Shown: positions 1-13,189, numbered from the stretch's first letter. The stretch is 64,000 nt of DNA from Molossus alvarezi (GCA_037176705.1 CM073885.1:149200579-149264578), one strand, 5' to 3'. The notes: generated by a model from the letters alone, not told the origin. Made by a program: numbers and translations.

Positions 1-1417
1 TGGAAAGCGAGTACTTTGAATTCTCTGGAGAAAACAGGTATCTACTCCTTATGTTTTTTGAGGAAATCGGTACAAACAGTGAAATGTATGATGGATCCAA
101 GAATGACACTGATTCATTCGGTAACAACTTTAAAGAATGTGTGTAGAACTGAATAGGCTATCGATTTCCATGACCTGAACATTGCCCTAACCAATGTGTT
201 TGATTTCTGCAGCCCAGCCTTTGTTGGATATCAAGATGACTCATAGGCACTTCCAGGAAAACAACACATATGCAGGGCTAAAAGGTAGTATGTTGAAAGG
301 CTGCCAAATCAACTAGTACAGGTTGACTTTCCTGGTCCCATAGGAAAGAAGGCAGACACCTGCATTTACTTACAACACTGTTTAACACTCCAATGTAAAG
401 TATGCCCTGCACACCGGGCATAGTTAGTGTGTAAGTAATTGAAATGGATAGCCAGGTCCACTGCACAAGTGCATTTTCTCTAGAACACTCCTCTTGTCCT
501 AATTCACAGAGGTGTTCAATGTGAAAAACCCTTGGTTTTGTCAGTGTCTTCCAATTCATGGATTTACTCCTTGCATGGAGACAACCAATGTTTCAACTAC
601 ATCACTTTAGATGTGTTCAGTCTCACTGCTTCAAGAATGCACATGTGTGACACCAGTAGTTATCAGTCTTTCCATTGATTCCGTCTTGGCCATACGTTGG
701 TTCACTGTTCTGAGTAAGAATCATGTGAAACCAACTGCTACAGCAGAAACCAAGCTTTTTCCAAGGATCGCCTTCAAAAATGGGCTTCAATACGATCCAA
801 TCTTTGAAACCATGAACAACGCAGAACACAAAAAGGGATAACTTTTGATTCTACACATAAGTGTGCTCTGTCCTAGTTGTTCTTTCCATGATATGACTGG
901 ATCTCCCTATAAAACGAGGAGAATGAATGTTAAAGTGTTCATGTTACTCAAGATCTGTGCATTAACTGAACCCAAATGGAAATATTCCTTCATTCCAACA
1001 GTTGTTTGACTAGAACATGTGTGTTCACACTTTCCCTGCAAAGGTACTTAACTTCCCAGGGAAAAACATGCCACTGAGTGAATGTGGCCCCTGGCTCTCA
1101 CAGAGTTTTGCCAAGAATTCAGTATATCCAAGACTTCACCAGCAAGTCTTGTGTCTCTTTGTCTGGAACAAAAGAAACTTACACTGAGAATTTTAAGTGT
1201 GATTACACCTTTACAAATGGACATTTCTTAAACACTTAACCAAAACAACATATGCTGTGAGGATCCTCACGCTCTAGGCTTCATGGAAGTGACTTTTGTG
1301 CCACTGAAGTGAAGAGTTCTAACACAATTCATTTGGAATAGGTTTGGTTTGTATACACTCTCCTACAAACAAAGTAGAGTGAAAAGTATGTCTAAGGACC
1401 TATCAAAAGTCAGGTTG
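1..1417 (+). repeat. Satellite unit U1, first part (class Y)
   Basis: Base 1 corresponds to base 63720 of the last unit, so the window opens inside the array. Class Y variants are visible: gcgagtactttg near the start, gatagccagg, cctaattcacagaggtg and a TATAAAA at 908-914. It shares variants with the youngest units at the right edge (aataggctatcg, cagtctcactg). The unit is interrupted at 1418 by L1-1. No gene seen; the short ORFs are not conserved between copies. Confidence 0.95.
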
Positions 1418-2238
1418 TGGTTGATAAAAAATGGCGGCAAAGTGAACGGAGCTACACAGACTCTTCGCAGAACCAAACTGGAATTACAACTATAACACAT
1501 ACAAATCGTCGGGAAAAACCAACAGAAAAGCAGCTTGGAGTACCCTACAACGAGGGACACTGACTCCATCCCGGTAGGCTTGTGTAGGCGCGGGACGGGG
1601 GTTGGCAACCCATGGTCGGCAGCTCGGCAGCAGCCTCAGCTCTGAGCGGCGCCCTCGGGTTAAACTCCCAGGCGGCTCCACAGCGCAACCGGGACAGAGG
1701 CTGAAACAGCCACAGCCACTCACCTTGGGCTCCGGCTGAGGGAGGGCGGACTGGACTGGAGCTGTGTCGGGACGCTCGGGGTTTGGATGGCGCACGGAGC
1801 TTTGGCTGAGTGCAGCCACGCAGGACGGTGGCCACATTGCTCCTTCTCAGGGCTTTGAGAAGAGGAAGCAGCCCTTCCCTCGGAGATCCAACCCCACTCT
1901 GTGGGCCATTGAAGTCTTAATTGAGGCTCACTAACAACCAGCATCTGCACTAGCCTCGTGAATGCCCCTTGGCTGAGCACCAGAGGGAGTTTTTCAATCA
2001 ACTGACAACCCAAAACTCATCAATTAACCTAGACTGCTGGCCTCCAGGCAAAAAGCTAGAGGATAACAGTACGTTTCCTGGGCTGGCAACTTTAACCTGG
2101 AATGTAAGACTTGACAGTGGTATTCAACGTGGGTCCTCCCTCACTCATCTAAACACAGGAGAGGTAGCCACTAACAGCAGAACACCAACACCCACAGGGA
2201 GAACTTGACAGGCTCCAAAGCTCACTGTGATAGCCAAA
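1418..2238 (+). promoter_or_regulatory. L1-1 5'UTR / internal promoter, family A
   Basis: About 820 bp, moderately GC-rich, without tandem monomers. The extreme 5' end carries AAAATGGCGGC at 1428-1438, which fits the YY1 consensus; in human L1 a YY1 site near the 5' end positions transcription start (established), and the same role is inferred here. L1-2 and L1-6b have closely related leaders. The ends are set by the target-site duplication on the left and the conserved ORF1 ATG on the right. Confidence 0.8.
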
Positions 2239-3119
2239 ATGGTTAAACGCAGAAACAGAAGCCAAATGAAAGAGCAGGAGACCTCCACCGAAGAAGAGAT
2301 CAATGTGGAGCAATTAGGCATGTTAACAGAGCTAGAATTCAGAGCCATGATCTTGATTAAGCTGAACAGCATGGGTAAGGACATAGAGACACTAAAAATA
2401 AGCCAATTGGAAATTAAAAAACAACAAGAAGAGATAAAAAATGACATATCCGAAATGAAAAACACATTGGAAGGTTTAAAAAGCAGAGTAGGGGAAGCTG
2501 AGGACCGGATCAGTGAATTAGAAGACAGGGTAGAAAAAATCAACCAATCAGAAAAACAAAAGGAAAAAACCATTAAAAAACAGGAAGACAGCTTAAGAGA
2601 ACTATGGGACAACTGGAAACGTAATAATATTTGCATCATCGGAGTCCCCGAAGAAGAAGAAAAGGAGCAAGGGATAGAGAATATATTCAAAAAAATAGTG
2701 AGAGAAAACTTCCCTAATTTGGTGAAGGAAGAAGGCATTCATGTTCAAGAAGCACAGAGAGTCCCAAGTAAGAAGAACCCAACAGGCCCACACCAAGACA
2801 CATAGTAATTAAAATGCCACAAATTAAAGACAAAGAGTGAATCCTAAAAGCAGCAAGAGATAAGCAACAGGTTACCTACAAAGGGAACCCCATAAGGCTC
2901 TCAGCTGACTTCTCACAAGAAACACTACAGGCCAGAAGAGAATGGCATGAAGTAATCAAAGTCATGAAAAACAAGAATCTGAATCCAAGACTACTCTACC
3001 CAGCAAGGCTATCATTCAAAATAGAAGATCAAATAAAGATCTTCCCAGACAAAAAAAGGCTAAGGGAATACATTAGCACCAAACCAGCACTGTAAGAAAT
3101 GTTAAAAGGACTGCTGTAA
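2239..3119 (+). pseudogene. L1-1 ORF1p pseudogene
   Basis: ORF1p is the trimeric RNA-binding chaperone of the L1 ribonucleoprotein. The start MVKRRNRSQ is chosen because the same ATG is used in all the elements here; an in-frame GTG 12 bases upstream is not conserved. The frame is open through the N-terminus, coiled coil and the start of the RRM (LWDNWKRNN..IIGVPEEEE) for about 190 codons. It then fails: one base is missing near 2783 compared with L1-2, so translation ends at the TAG 2803-2805. Further along, a TGA at about 2837 and a TAA in place of a Gln codon near 3092 break the C-terminal domain. The natural end would be the TAA at 3117-3119, 45 bp before ORF2. Confidence 0.93.
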
Positions 3120-3164
3120 TTAGCAGTAGAAATGGGAAGAAAAATAGAACCACACTAAACAAAA

Positions 3165-6100
3165 ATGGCAATAAATAAGTACATATCAATAATCACCTTA
3201 AACGTAAATGGATTGAATGCTCCCATAAAGAGACACAGAGTAGCTGATTGGATAAGAAAGCATGACTCATCTATTTGTTGTTTACAAGAGACCCACCTCT
3301 CAACAAAAGACTCACATAGGTTGAAAGTGAAGGGATGGAAAAAAATTTTCTAAGCAAACGGAAAGCAAAAAAAAGCTGGCGTAGCAATTCTCATATCTGA
3401 TAAAATAGATTTCAAAATGAAGACCATAAATAGACACAAAGATGGCCACTACATAGTATTGAAAGGATCTATCCAACAGGAAGATATAACCTTGATAAAC
3501 ATATATGCACCCAATATAGGAGCACCAAAATATATTAAAAATCTTCTGGAGGACTTCCAAGGAGAAATCGAAAACAATACAATCATAGCAGGGGACTTCA
3601 ACACCCCGTTGACAGCACTGGATAGATCCTCTAGGCAATCAATTAGCAAGGAAACAGAGACTCTAAATGAAGCACTAGACCAAATGGATTTAATAGATAT
3701 CTATAGAGAATTACACCCCAAAACTACAGAATACACATTCTTCTCAAGTGCACATGGGACATTCTCAAAGATAGACCACATGATAGGACACAAACTAAAT
3801 CTCTACAAGTTCAAGAAGATTGAAATCATATCAAGCAACTTCTCAGATCACAGTGGCATGAAACTAGAAATCAATTGCAACAAGAACATGCAAAGACATT
3901 CCAACACATGCAGGCTAAATAGCATGTTATTAAACAATGAATGGGTCACCGAGGAGATCAAGGAAGAAATTAAAAACTTCCTGGAAACCAATGAAAATGA
4001 ACACACAACACAAAATCTATGGGATGCAGCGAAAGCAGTTCTGAGAGGGAAGTTCATAGCACTACAGACCTACCTCAAAAAAAACAAGAAAAATTTCTAA
4101 TTGACTGTCTAACCTCACAACTTAAAGAATTAGAAAGCAAACAAAAAGAAAACCCCAGAGCAAGTAGAAGGAAGGAAATAGTAAAGATCAGAGCAGAAAT
4201 AAATGACATAGAGACCAAAAAAACAATTCAAAGGATCAATGAAACAAAGAGCTGGTTTTTCGAAAAGATAAACAAGATTGATGGACCCTTAGCTAGACTC
4301 ACTAAGAAACAAAGAGAGAGAACCCAAATACACAAAATCAGAAATGAAAGAGGAGAAGTAACAACCAACACCACGGAAATACAAAAGATCGTTAACAACT
4401 ACTATGAACAACTATATGGCAACAAATTCGACAATCTAAGCGAAATGGACAAATTTCTAGAAACACACAGACTCCCAAAACTATTCCCGGAAGAGATAGA
4501 AAACTTGAACAGACCAATAACAACTAAGGAAATTGAAGAGGTAATCAAGACTCTCCCAGCAAACAAAAGCCCAGGCCCAGATGGCTTCACGGGGGAGTTT
4601 TACCGAATATTCCAAAAAGAACTCACACCCATTCTCCTCAAACTATTTCAAAAAATTCAAGAAGAAGGAAGACTTCCAAACACGTTCTATGAGGCCCACA
4701 TAATTCTAATTCCAAAACCAGAAAAAGACACTACGAAGAAAGAAAACTACAGGCCAATATCCCTGATGAACATAGACGCCAAAATCCTGAACAAAATACT
4801 AGCAAATCGGATCCAGAAATACATCAAAAAAATTATTCACCATGACCAAGTGGGATTCATTCCAGGGATGCAAGGCTGGTACAATATTCGCAAATCAATA
4901 AACGTGATACACCACATAAACAAAATGAAGAATAAAAACCACATGATCATATCAATAGATGCTGAAAAAGCATTCGACAAAATCCAGCATCCATTTCTGA
5001 TAAAAACGCTCAGCAATGTAGGAATAGAGGGATCATATCTCAACATAATAAAGGCCATATATGAAAGACCTACAGCCAACATCATACTCAATGGGCAGAA
5101 ACTAAAAACATTTCCATTAAGAACAGGAACAAGACAGGGATGTCCACTTTCGCCACTCTTATTTAACATTGTACTGGAAGTCTTAGCCACAGCAATCAGA
5201 AATGAAGAAAAAATTAAAGGGATCCAAATTGGAAAGGTGGAAGTGAAATTGTCATTATTTGCAGATGACATGATATTGTACATAGAAAACCCTAAAGACT
5301 CCATCAAAAATATATTAGACTTAATAAATGAATTTGGCAAAGTAGCAGGATACAAAATTAGCGTCAAGAAATCAACGGCATTCGTGTACACCAATGATGA
5401 ACTCACAGAAAGAGAAACTGAAAAAACAATCCCATTTACCATCGCTCCAAAAAAATTACGATACCTAGGAATAAACTTAACCAAAGAAGTAAAGGACCTA
5501 TTTGCAGAAAACTACAGGTCATTGAAAAAAGAAATAGAGGAAGATATAAAAAAGTGGAAGCACATACCCTGTTCATGGATTGGAAGAATTAACATCATTA
5601 AAATGTCCATACTACCCAAAGCAGTCTATAGATTCAATGCAATCCCCATCAAAGTACCAACGACATATTTCATAGAACTAGAACAAATACTTCAAAAGTT
5701 CATATGGAACCAAAAAAGACCCCGAATAGCCACAGCAATCTTGAAAAAGAAGAACAAAGTAGGTGGGATCACAATACCAGATATCAGGTTATACTACAAA
5801 GTGACTGTAACCAAAACAGCCTGGTACTGGCACAAGAACAGGCATATAGACCAGTGGAACAGAACTGAAAACCCAGAAATGGACCCAAGGCAATACGCTC
5901 AATTAATATTTGACAAAGGTGGCAAGAGCATACAGTGGAGTAAAGACAGCCTCTTTAATAAATGGTGTTGGGAAAATTGGACAGCTACATGCAAAAAAAT
6001 GAAACTAGACCATCAACTTACACCATACACCAAAATAAACTCAAAATGGATAAAAGACTTAAATGTGACCCGTGACTCCATAAATATTCTAGAAGAAAAT

Positions 6101-6983
6101 GTAGGCAACAAAATTTCGGACATCATACGGAGCAGAATTTTCACTGATACATCACCTAAGGCAACAGAAATAAAGGAGAAAATGAACACATGGGACTACA
6201 TCAAACTAAAAAGCTGCACAGCAAAAGAAACAATCATCAAAATGGAAAGGCAACCCACTGTATGGGAGAACATCATTGCCAATGATGTATCAGATAAGGG
6301 GTTAATTTCCAGTATATATAGAGTGCTCCTACAACTCCACAAAAGGAAGACAAAGAACCCAATAAAAAATGGGTAGAGTAGCTGAATAGACACCTCTCCA
6401 AACAGGACATACAAATGGCCAAGAGACATATGAAGAAATGCTCAACATCACTAATCATCAGAGAGATGCAAATTAAAACAACAATGAGGTATCACCTGAC
6501 ACCTGTCAGAATGGCCGCCATCAACAAATCATGAAACAAGAAGTGTTGGCGAGGGTGTGGAGAAAAGGGGACTCTAATACACTGTTGGTGGGAATGCAGA
6601 CTGTTGCAGCCGCTATGGAAAACAATATGGTGCTACCTCAAGAAATTAAAAATTGAACTTCCATTTGACCCAGGGATCCCACTGCTGGGAATATACCCTA
6701 AGAAGCCTGAAACACCAATCAGGAAGAATATATGTACCCCCATGTTCATAGCAGCACTATTTACAATAGCTAAGATCTGGAAACACCCCAGTGTCCACCA
6801 GTAGACGAAGGGATAAAAAAGCTGTGGAACATATACAGAATGGAGTACTATGCAGCCGTAAGAAAGAAAGATCTCTTATCCTTTGAGACGACATGGAGGG
6901 ACCTGGAAAGTATTATCCTAAGTGAAAGAAGCCAAGCAGAAAAAGACAAATACCACATAATCTCACGTATATACGGAATATAA
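3165..6983 (+). pseudogene. L1-1 ORF2p pseudogene (endonuclease-reverse transcriptase)
   Basis: Homologous over its full length to the intact ORF2 at 30826-34650. It begins MAINKYISI; the endonuclease frame is cut by a TAA at 3351-3353 (codon 63), then stays open to 4100, where extra adenines in an A-run shift the frame. The rest of the reverse transcriptase region, including FADD and the conserved [11 protein letters not shown], is open to 6376. A further frameshift near 6365 and later stops damage the C-terminus, and the first Cys-motif half near 6530 is altered. At least one nonsense and two frameshift mutations make this copy inactive. The damage implies an age greater than that of L1-5. 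Confidence 0.93.
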
Positions 6984-7267
6984 TGAACATAACAGTCTGA
7001 GGAATACAGTAGACCCAGACACATGGAAGTAGGGCACAGACTGACATCCCTGAGAAGAGGGAATGGAGGGTGGGGGGTGGGAAGAGATAAACCACAGTAC
7101 TTATATGCATGTATGCATGACCAATGGACATGGACAACTAAGCCTGGGACAGGGTGGAGGGGTGCGTGGGGTAGGGGGTGCCAATGGGGTAAAAAGGTAA
7201 AATATCTGTAACAAAATAATAAATAAAAATTCATAATAAAAAAAAAAGAAAAAAAAAAGTCAGGTTG

Positions 7268-7669
7268 CCACATATCCTTAAATCAATACTTTCCACAACT
7301 GTACTAAGAACACGTTATCTGAAAAACAGTACAACAGTGGTGGTTCCATTTCGTGTGAACCGGGTATAGCCCTAGAATCTTTTTCTCAATATTTGGATAT
7401 TATTTGAAGAAGGTTGTCTATTGGAACACAGTTCTTTGAACAGAGAGCCACTAAACAGTCAATTGGACACTGCAACCGTAGTAAGGTTTCCATTCTGCTC
7501 TTGAACTGAATGTTATTATATTATTCTGCACAGAAAGAACACCAGTCATGAACACTTTTGACTATGCCAGTGTATTCCCATAGGTTCTTCGGGGAAATAG
7601 TCTTGAAAAGAGTGAATCCATGACCATTGTTCAAAGACTGACACTCCCTCTTTTAAATTGATCACTTTT
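7268..7669 (+). repeat. Satellite unit U1, middle part
   Basis: Continues the unit at the exact base where L1-1 interrupted it (second target-site duplication copy 7255-7267 precedes it). Contains an intact minimal CENP-B box at 7349-7365. Interrupted again at 7670 by L1-2. Confidence 0.95.
7349..7365 (+). other. CENP-B box-like site, U1
   Basis: tttcgtgtgaaccgggt fits the minimal CENP-B box NTTCGNNNNANNCGGGN at all nine fixed bases. It differs from the other intact copies by C instead of G at position 12. Binding is inferred, not shown. Confidence 0.6.
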
Positions 7670-8488
7670 GAGAAAAAAAATGGCGGCGGAGTGAACGGAG
7701 CTACACAGACTGTCTCCCAGAACCAAACTGGAATTACAACTATAACACAGACAAATCGACGTGAAAAAGCAACAGAAAAGCAGCTTGCGAGGACCATATA
7801 AAGAGGGATACGGACTCCATCCCGGTAGGCTTGCAAAGGCGCGAGACAGGGGCTGGGAGCCCACGGTCTGCAGCTCAGCAGCGGTCTTAGCAGGGAGCGG
7901 CGCCCCCGGGTTACACTCCCAGGCGGCTCCACAGCGCAGCCGGGACAGAGGCTGAAAGAGCCACAGCCACTCACCTTGGGCTCCGGCAGAAGGAGGGCAA
8001 CTGGACTGGAACTGTGTCGGGACACTCTGGGTTTGGAGGGCGCTCAGAGCTGTGGCTGAGTACAGCCACTCTAGACTGTGGCTACATTGCTCCTTCCCAG
8101 GGCTCTGAGGAGAGGCAGCAGCCCCTCCCTCGGAGATCCAACCCCACCCTGTGGGCCATTGAAGTGCTAATTGAGGTTCACTAACAACCAGCATCTGCCC
8201 CACCCTAGTGAAAGCCCCTTGGCTGAGCACCAGAGGGAGTTTTTCAATCAACTGACAACCCAAAACTCATCAATTAACCTAGACTGCTAGCCTCCAGGCA
8301 AAAAGCTAGAGGATAACAGTACGTTTCCTGGACTGGCAACTTTAACCTGGAAAGTAAGACTTGACAGAGGTGTTCAACGGGGGTCTTCCCTCGCTCATCT
8401 AAACACAGGAGAGGGAGCCACAAATAGCAGAACACCAACACCCACAGGGAGAACTTGACAGGCTCCAAAGCCCACAGTGATAGCCAAA
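7670..8488 (+). promoter_or_regulatory. L1-2 5'UTR / internal promoter, family A
   Basis: 819 bp, colinear with the L1-1 leader. YY1-like AAAATGGCGGC at 7677-7687 within the first 20 bases. No tandem monomers. Confidence 0.8.
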
Positions 8489-9369
8489 ATGGTGAAACAC
8501 AGAAACAGAAGCCAAATGAAAGAGAAAGACACCACCACCGAAGATGAGATCAATGTGGAGCAATTAGGCATGTTAACAGAGCTAGAATTCAGATCCATGA
8601 TTTTGAGGAAGCTGAACAGCATGAGTAAGGACATAGAGACACTGAAAATAAGCCAAATGGAAATTAAAAACCAACAAGAAGAGATAAAAAATGACATATC
8701 CGAAATGAAAAACACATTGGAAGGTTTCAAAAGCAGAGTAGGGGAAGCTGAGGACCGGATCAGTGAATTAGAAGACAGGGTAGAAAAAATCAACCAATCA
8801 GAAAAACAAAAGGAAAAAACGATTAAAAAACAGGAAGACAGCTTAAGAGAACTATGGGACAACTGGAAACGTAATAATATTCGCATCATAGGAGTCCCCG
8901 AAGAAGAAGAAAAGGAGCAAGGGATAGAGAATATATTCAAAAAAATAGTGAGAGAAAACTTCCCTAATTTGGTGAAGGAAGAAGGCATTCAAGTTCAAGA
9001 AGCACAGAGAGTCCCAAGTAGGAAGAACCCAAAGAGGCCCACACCAAGACACATAGTAATTAAAATGCCACAAATTAAAGACAAAGACAGAATCCTAAAA
9101 GCAGCAAGAGATAAGCAACAGGTTACCTACAAAGGGAACCCCATAAGGCTCTCAGCCGACTTCTCACAAGAAACACTACAGGCAAGAAGAGAATGGCATG
9201 AAGTAATCAAAGACATGAAAAACAAAAATCTGAAACCAAGACTACTCTACCCAGCAAGGCTATCATTCAAAATAGAAGATCAAATAAAGAGCTTCCCAGA
9301 CAAAAAAAGCTAAGGGAATACATTAGCACCAAACCAGCACTGCAAGAAATGTTAAAAGGACTGCTGTAA
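8489..9369 (+). pseudogene. L1-2 ORF1p, nearly complete but truncated at the C-terminus
   Basis: Open from MVKHRNRSQ at 8489 to 9313 (274 codons). The protein shows the low-complexity N-terminus, a heptad-rich coiled coil (about residues 45-120), the RRM start LWDNWKRNNIRIIGVP and the conserved C-terminal segment IRLSADFSQETLQARREWH. One base is missing in the A/G run near 9310 (aaaaaaagct against aaaaaaaggct in L1-1), so the frame meets TAA at 9311-9313 and about 20 conserved residues (LREYIST..LKGLL) are lost. Loss of that C-terminal tail would be expected to impair RNA binding; this is inference. Family A ORF1p lacks the extra heptad found in L1-4 and L1-5. Confidence 0.9.
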
Positions 9370-9414
9370 TTAGCAGGAGAAGTGGAAAGAAAAACAGAAC
9401 CACACTAAACAAAA

Positions 9415-12400
9415 ATGGCAATAAATAAGTACATATCAATAATCACCTTAAACGTAAATGGATTGAATGCTCCCATAAAGAGACACAGAGTAGCTGATTG
9501 GATAAGAAAGCATGACTCATCTATATGTTGTTTACAAGAGACCCACCTCTCAACAAAAGACTCACATAGGTTGAAAGTGAAGGGATGGAAAAAAATTTTC
9601 CAAGCAAATGGAAAGCAAAAAAAAAAAGCTGGGGTAGCAATTCTCATATCTGATAAAATACATTTCAAAATGAAGACCATAACTAGAGACAAAGACGGCC
9701 ACTACATAGTATTGAAAGGATCTATCCAACAGGAAGATATAACCTTGATAAACATATATGCACCCAATATAGGAGCACCAAAATATATTAAAAATCTTCT
9801 GGAGGACTTCCAAGGAGAAATCGAAAACAATACAATCATAGCAGGGGACTTCAACACCCCGTTGACAGCACTAGATAGATCCTCTTGGCAAAAAATTAGC
9901 AAGGAAACAGACTCTAAATGAATCACTAGACCAAATGGATTTAATAGATATCTACAGAGAATTACACCCCAAAACTACAGAATACACATTGTTCTCAAGT
10001 GCACATGAGACATTCTCAAGGTAGACCACATGATAGGACACAAACTAAATCTCTACAAGTTCAAGAAGATTGAAATCATATGAAGCATCTTCTCAGATCA
10101 CAATGGCATGAAACTAGAAATCAATTGCAACAAGAACATGCAAAGACATTTCAACACATGGAGGCTAAATAGCATGTTATTAAACAATGAATGGGTCACC
10201 TAGGAGATCAAGGAAGAAATTAAAAACTTCCTGGAAACCAATGAAAATGAACACACAACAACACAAAATCTATGGGATGCAGCGAAAGCAGTTCTGAGAG
10301 GGAAGTTCATAGAACTACAGGCCTACCTCAAAAAACAAGAAAAATTTCTAATTGACTGTCTAACCTCACAACTTATGGAATTAGAAATCAAACAGAAAGA
10401 AAACCCCAAATGACATAGAGACCAAAAAAACAATTCTAAGGATCAATGAAACAAAGAGCTGGTTTTTCGAAAAGATAAACAAGATTGATGGACCCTTGGC
10501 TAGACTCACCAAGAAACAAAGAGAGAGAACGCAAATACACAAAATTAGAAATGAAAGAGGAGAAGTAACAACCAACACCAGGGAAATACAAAAGATCGTT
10601 AACAACTACTACGAACAACTATATGGCAACAAATTCGACAATCTAAGCGAAATGGACAAATTTCTAGAAACACACAGTCTCCCAAAACTATTCCCGGAAG
10701 ACATAGAAAACTTGAAGAGACCAATAACAACGAAGGAAATTGAAGAGGTAATCAAGACTCTTCCAGCAAACAAAAGCCCAGGCCCAGATGGTTTCACGGG
10801 GGAGTTTTACCGAACATTCCAAAAAGAACTCACACCCATTCTCCTCAAACTATTTCAAAAAATTCAAGAAGAAGGAAGACTTCCAAACTCGTTCTATGAG
10901 GCCAGCATAATTCTAATTCCAAAACCAGAAAAAGACACTACGAAGAAAGAAAACTACAGGCAAATATCCTTGATGAACATAGACTCCAAAATCCTGAACA
11001 AAATATTAGCAAATCGGATCCAGAAAGGAGGAAGTGAAACTGTCATTATTTGCAGATGACATGATATTGTACATAGAAAACCCTAAAGACTCCATCAAAA
11101 ATATATTAGACTTAATAAATGAATTTGGCAAAGTAGCAGGATACAAAATTAGCGTCAAGAAATCGACGGCATTCTTGTACATCAATGATGAACTCACAGA
11201 AAGAGAAACTGAAAAAACAATCCCATTTACCATCGCTCCAAAAAAATTACGATACCTAGGAATAAACTTAACCAAAGAAGTAAAGGACCTATTTGCAGAA
11301 AACTACAGGTCATTGAAAAAAGAAATAGAGGAAGATATAAAAAAGTGGAAGCACATACCCTGATCATGGATTGGAAGAATTAACATCATTAAAATGTCCA
11401 TACAACCCAAAGCAATCTATAGATTCAATGCAATCCCCATCAAAGTACCAACGACATATTTCACAGAACTAGAACAAATACTTCAAAAGTTCATATGGAA
11501 CCAAAAAAGACCCCGAATAGCCACAGCAATCTTGAAAAAGAAGAACAAAGTAGGTGGTATCACAATACCAGATATCAGGTTATACTAAAAAGCGACTGTA
11601 ACCAAAACAGCCTGGTACTGGCACAAGAACAGGCATATAGACCAGTGGAACAGAACTGAAAACCCAGAAATGGACCCAAGGCAATACGCTCAATTAATAT
11701 TTGATAAAGGTGGCAAGAGCATACAGTGGAATAAAGACAGCCTCTTTAATAAATGGTGTTGGGAAAATTGGACAGCTACATGCAAAAAAATGAAACTAGA
11801 CCATCAACTTACACCATACACCAAAATAAACTCAAAATGGATAAAAGACTTAAATGTGACCCGTGACTCCATAAATATTCTAGAAGAAAATGTAGGCAAC
11901 AAAATTTCGGACATCATACAGAGCAGAATTTTCACTGATACATCACCTAAGGCAACAGAAATAAAGGAGAAAATGAACACATGGGACTACATCAAACTAA
12001 AAAGCTGCACAGCAAAAGACACAATCATCAAAATGGAAAGGCAACCCACTGTATGGGAGAACATCATTGCCAATGATGTATCAGATAAGGGGTTAATTTC
12101 CAGTATATATAGAGTGCTCATACAACTCCACAAAAGGAAGACAAAGAACCCAATTAAAAAATGGGCAGAGGAGCTGAATAGACACCTCTCCAAACAGGAC
12201 ATACAAATGGCCAAGAGACATATGAAGAAATGCTCAACATCACTAATCATCAGAGAGATGCAAATTAAAACAACAATGAGGAATCACCTCACACCTGTCA
12301 GAATGGCCGCCATCAACAAATCATCAAACAACAAGTGTTGGCGAGGGTGTGGAGAAAAGGGGACTCTAATACACTGCTGGTGGGAATGCAGACTGGTGCA

Positions 12401-12776
12401 GCCGCTATAGAAAACAATATGGTGCTACCTCAAGAAATTAAAAATTGAACTTCCATTTGACCCAGTGATCCCACTGCTGGGAATATACCCTAAGAAGCCT
12501 GAAACACCAATCAGGAAGAATATATGTACCCCCATGTTCATAGCAGCACTATTTACATTAGCTAAGATCTGGAAACAGCCCAAGTGTCCACCAGTAGACT
12601 AATGGATAAAAAAGCTGTGGTACATATACCCAATGGAGTACTAAGCAGCGGTAAGAAAGAAAGATCTCTTATCCTTTGAGACGACATGGAGGGACCTGGA
12701 AAGTATTATCCTAAGTGAAAGAAGCCAAGCAGAAAAAGACAAATACCACATGATCTCACGTATATACGGAATATAA
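9415..12776 (+). pseudogene. L1-2 ORF2p pseudogene with 416-bp RT deletion
   Basis: The endonuclease region is open from 9415 to 9921 ([13 protein letters not shown] visible), then a 2-bp deletion (aaacagactc against aaacagagactc) shifts the frame. Other lesions: TGA near 10081, TAG near 10201, a 44-bp deletion near 10408, and a 416-bp deletion at about 11025 that joins QK of the early RT domain to the segment just before FADD, removing the IDAEKAFDK and [11 protein letters not shown] core. More stops follow (for example TAA near 11586). The C-terminal third is open at 11670-12410, with [10 protein letters not shown] seen at its end. Not functional. Confidence 0.93.
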
Positions 12777-13050
12777 TGAACATAACAGTCTGAGGAATAC
12801 AGTAGACCCAGACACATGGAAGTAGGGCACAGACAGACATCCCGCAGAAGAGGGGATGGGGGGTGGGGGGGTGGGAAGAGATAAACCACAAAACTTATAT
12901 GCATGTATGCATGACCAATGGACATGGGCAATTCAGCCGGGGAAAGGGTGGAGGGGGGTAGGGTGGGGGCGCCAATGGGGTAAAAAGGTGAAATATCTGT
13001 AACAAAAAAAATAAATATATAAATAAATAAAAAATAAATTGATCACTTTT

Positions 13051-13189
13051 TTGTTCTAATGGCTGGAATAAGGGGATTGAGTACTTGTCAGTTATCAAGA
13101 AATAGGCTGAATTTGTCACAGGGAATTAGAAAGATAGGTTCAGGAGATTCCATTCTTGAACAAGGTATAATTCCAGCATTTCACAATGA
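13051..13189 (+). repeat. Satellite unit U1, last part
   Basis: Follows the second target-site duplication copy (13036-13050). 1417 + 402 + 139 bases of U1 add up to 1958, the same as the three youngest units, which confirms that both L1 insertions were clean. Confidence 0.95.

Larger units (their letters stand above)
1418..7254 (+). mobile_element. L1-1: full-length family A LINE-1, inactive
   Basis: A non-LTR retrotransposon with the order 5'UTR (1418-2238), ORF1 (2239-3119), ORF2 (3165-6983), 3'UTR with a G-rich polypurine tract (about 7052-7085) and an A-rich tail ending at 7254. It is flanked by a 13-bp target-site duplication, aaaagtcaggttg, at 1405-1417 and 7255-7267, and the pre-insertion site fits the L1 endonuclease preference (TTTT/G on the bottom strand). 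Satellite resumes exactly where it stopped. Both ORFs carry nonsense and frameshift mutations, so the copy cannot make its own proteins. Confidence 0.97.
7670..13035 (+). mobile_element. L1-2: family A LINE-1 with internal deletions
   Basis: 5'UTR 7670-8488, ORF1 8489-9369, ORF2 9415-12776, 3'UTR with a G-rich tract at about 12849-12880, A-rich tail to 13035. Flanked by a 15-bp target-site duplication, aaattgatcactttt, at 7655-7669 and 13036-13050, with a TTT/AAAA bottom-strand nick site. It sits in the same satellite unit as L1-1, about 400 bp of satellite away and in the same orientation. About 0.47 kb shorter than L1-1, chiefly because of a 416-bp deletion in the reverse transcriptase domain. 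Confidence 0.97.

Noticed and set aside
2227..2238. GTG start upstream of family A ORF1
   Set aside because: The ATG at 2239 (and 8489, 48470) is the conserved L1 start; GTG initiation is not expected in a mammal.
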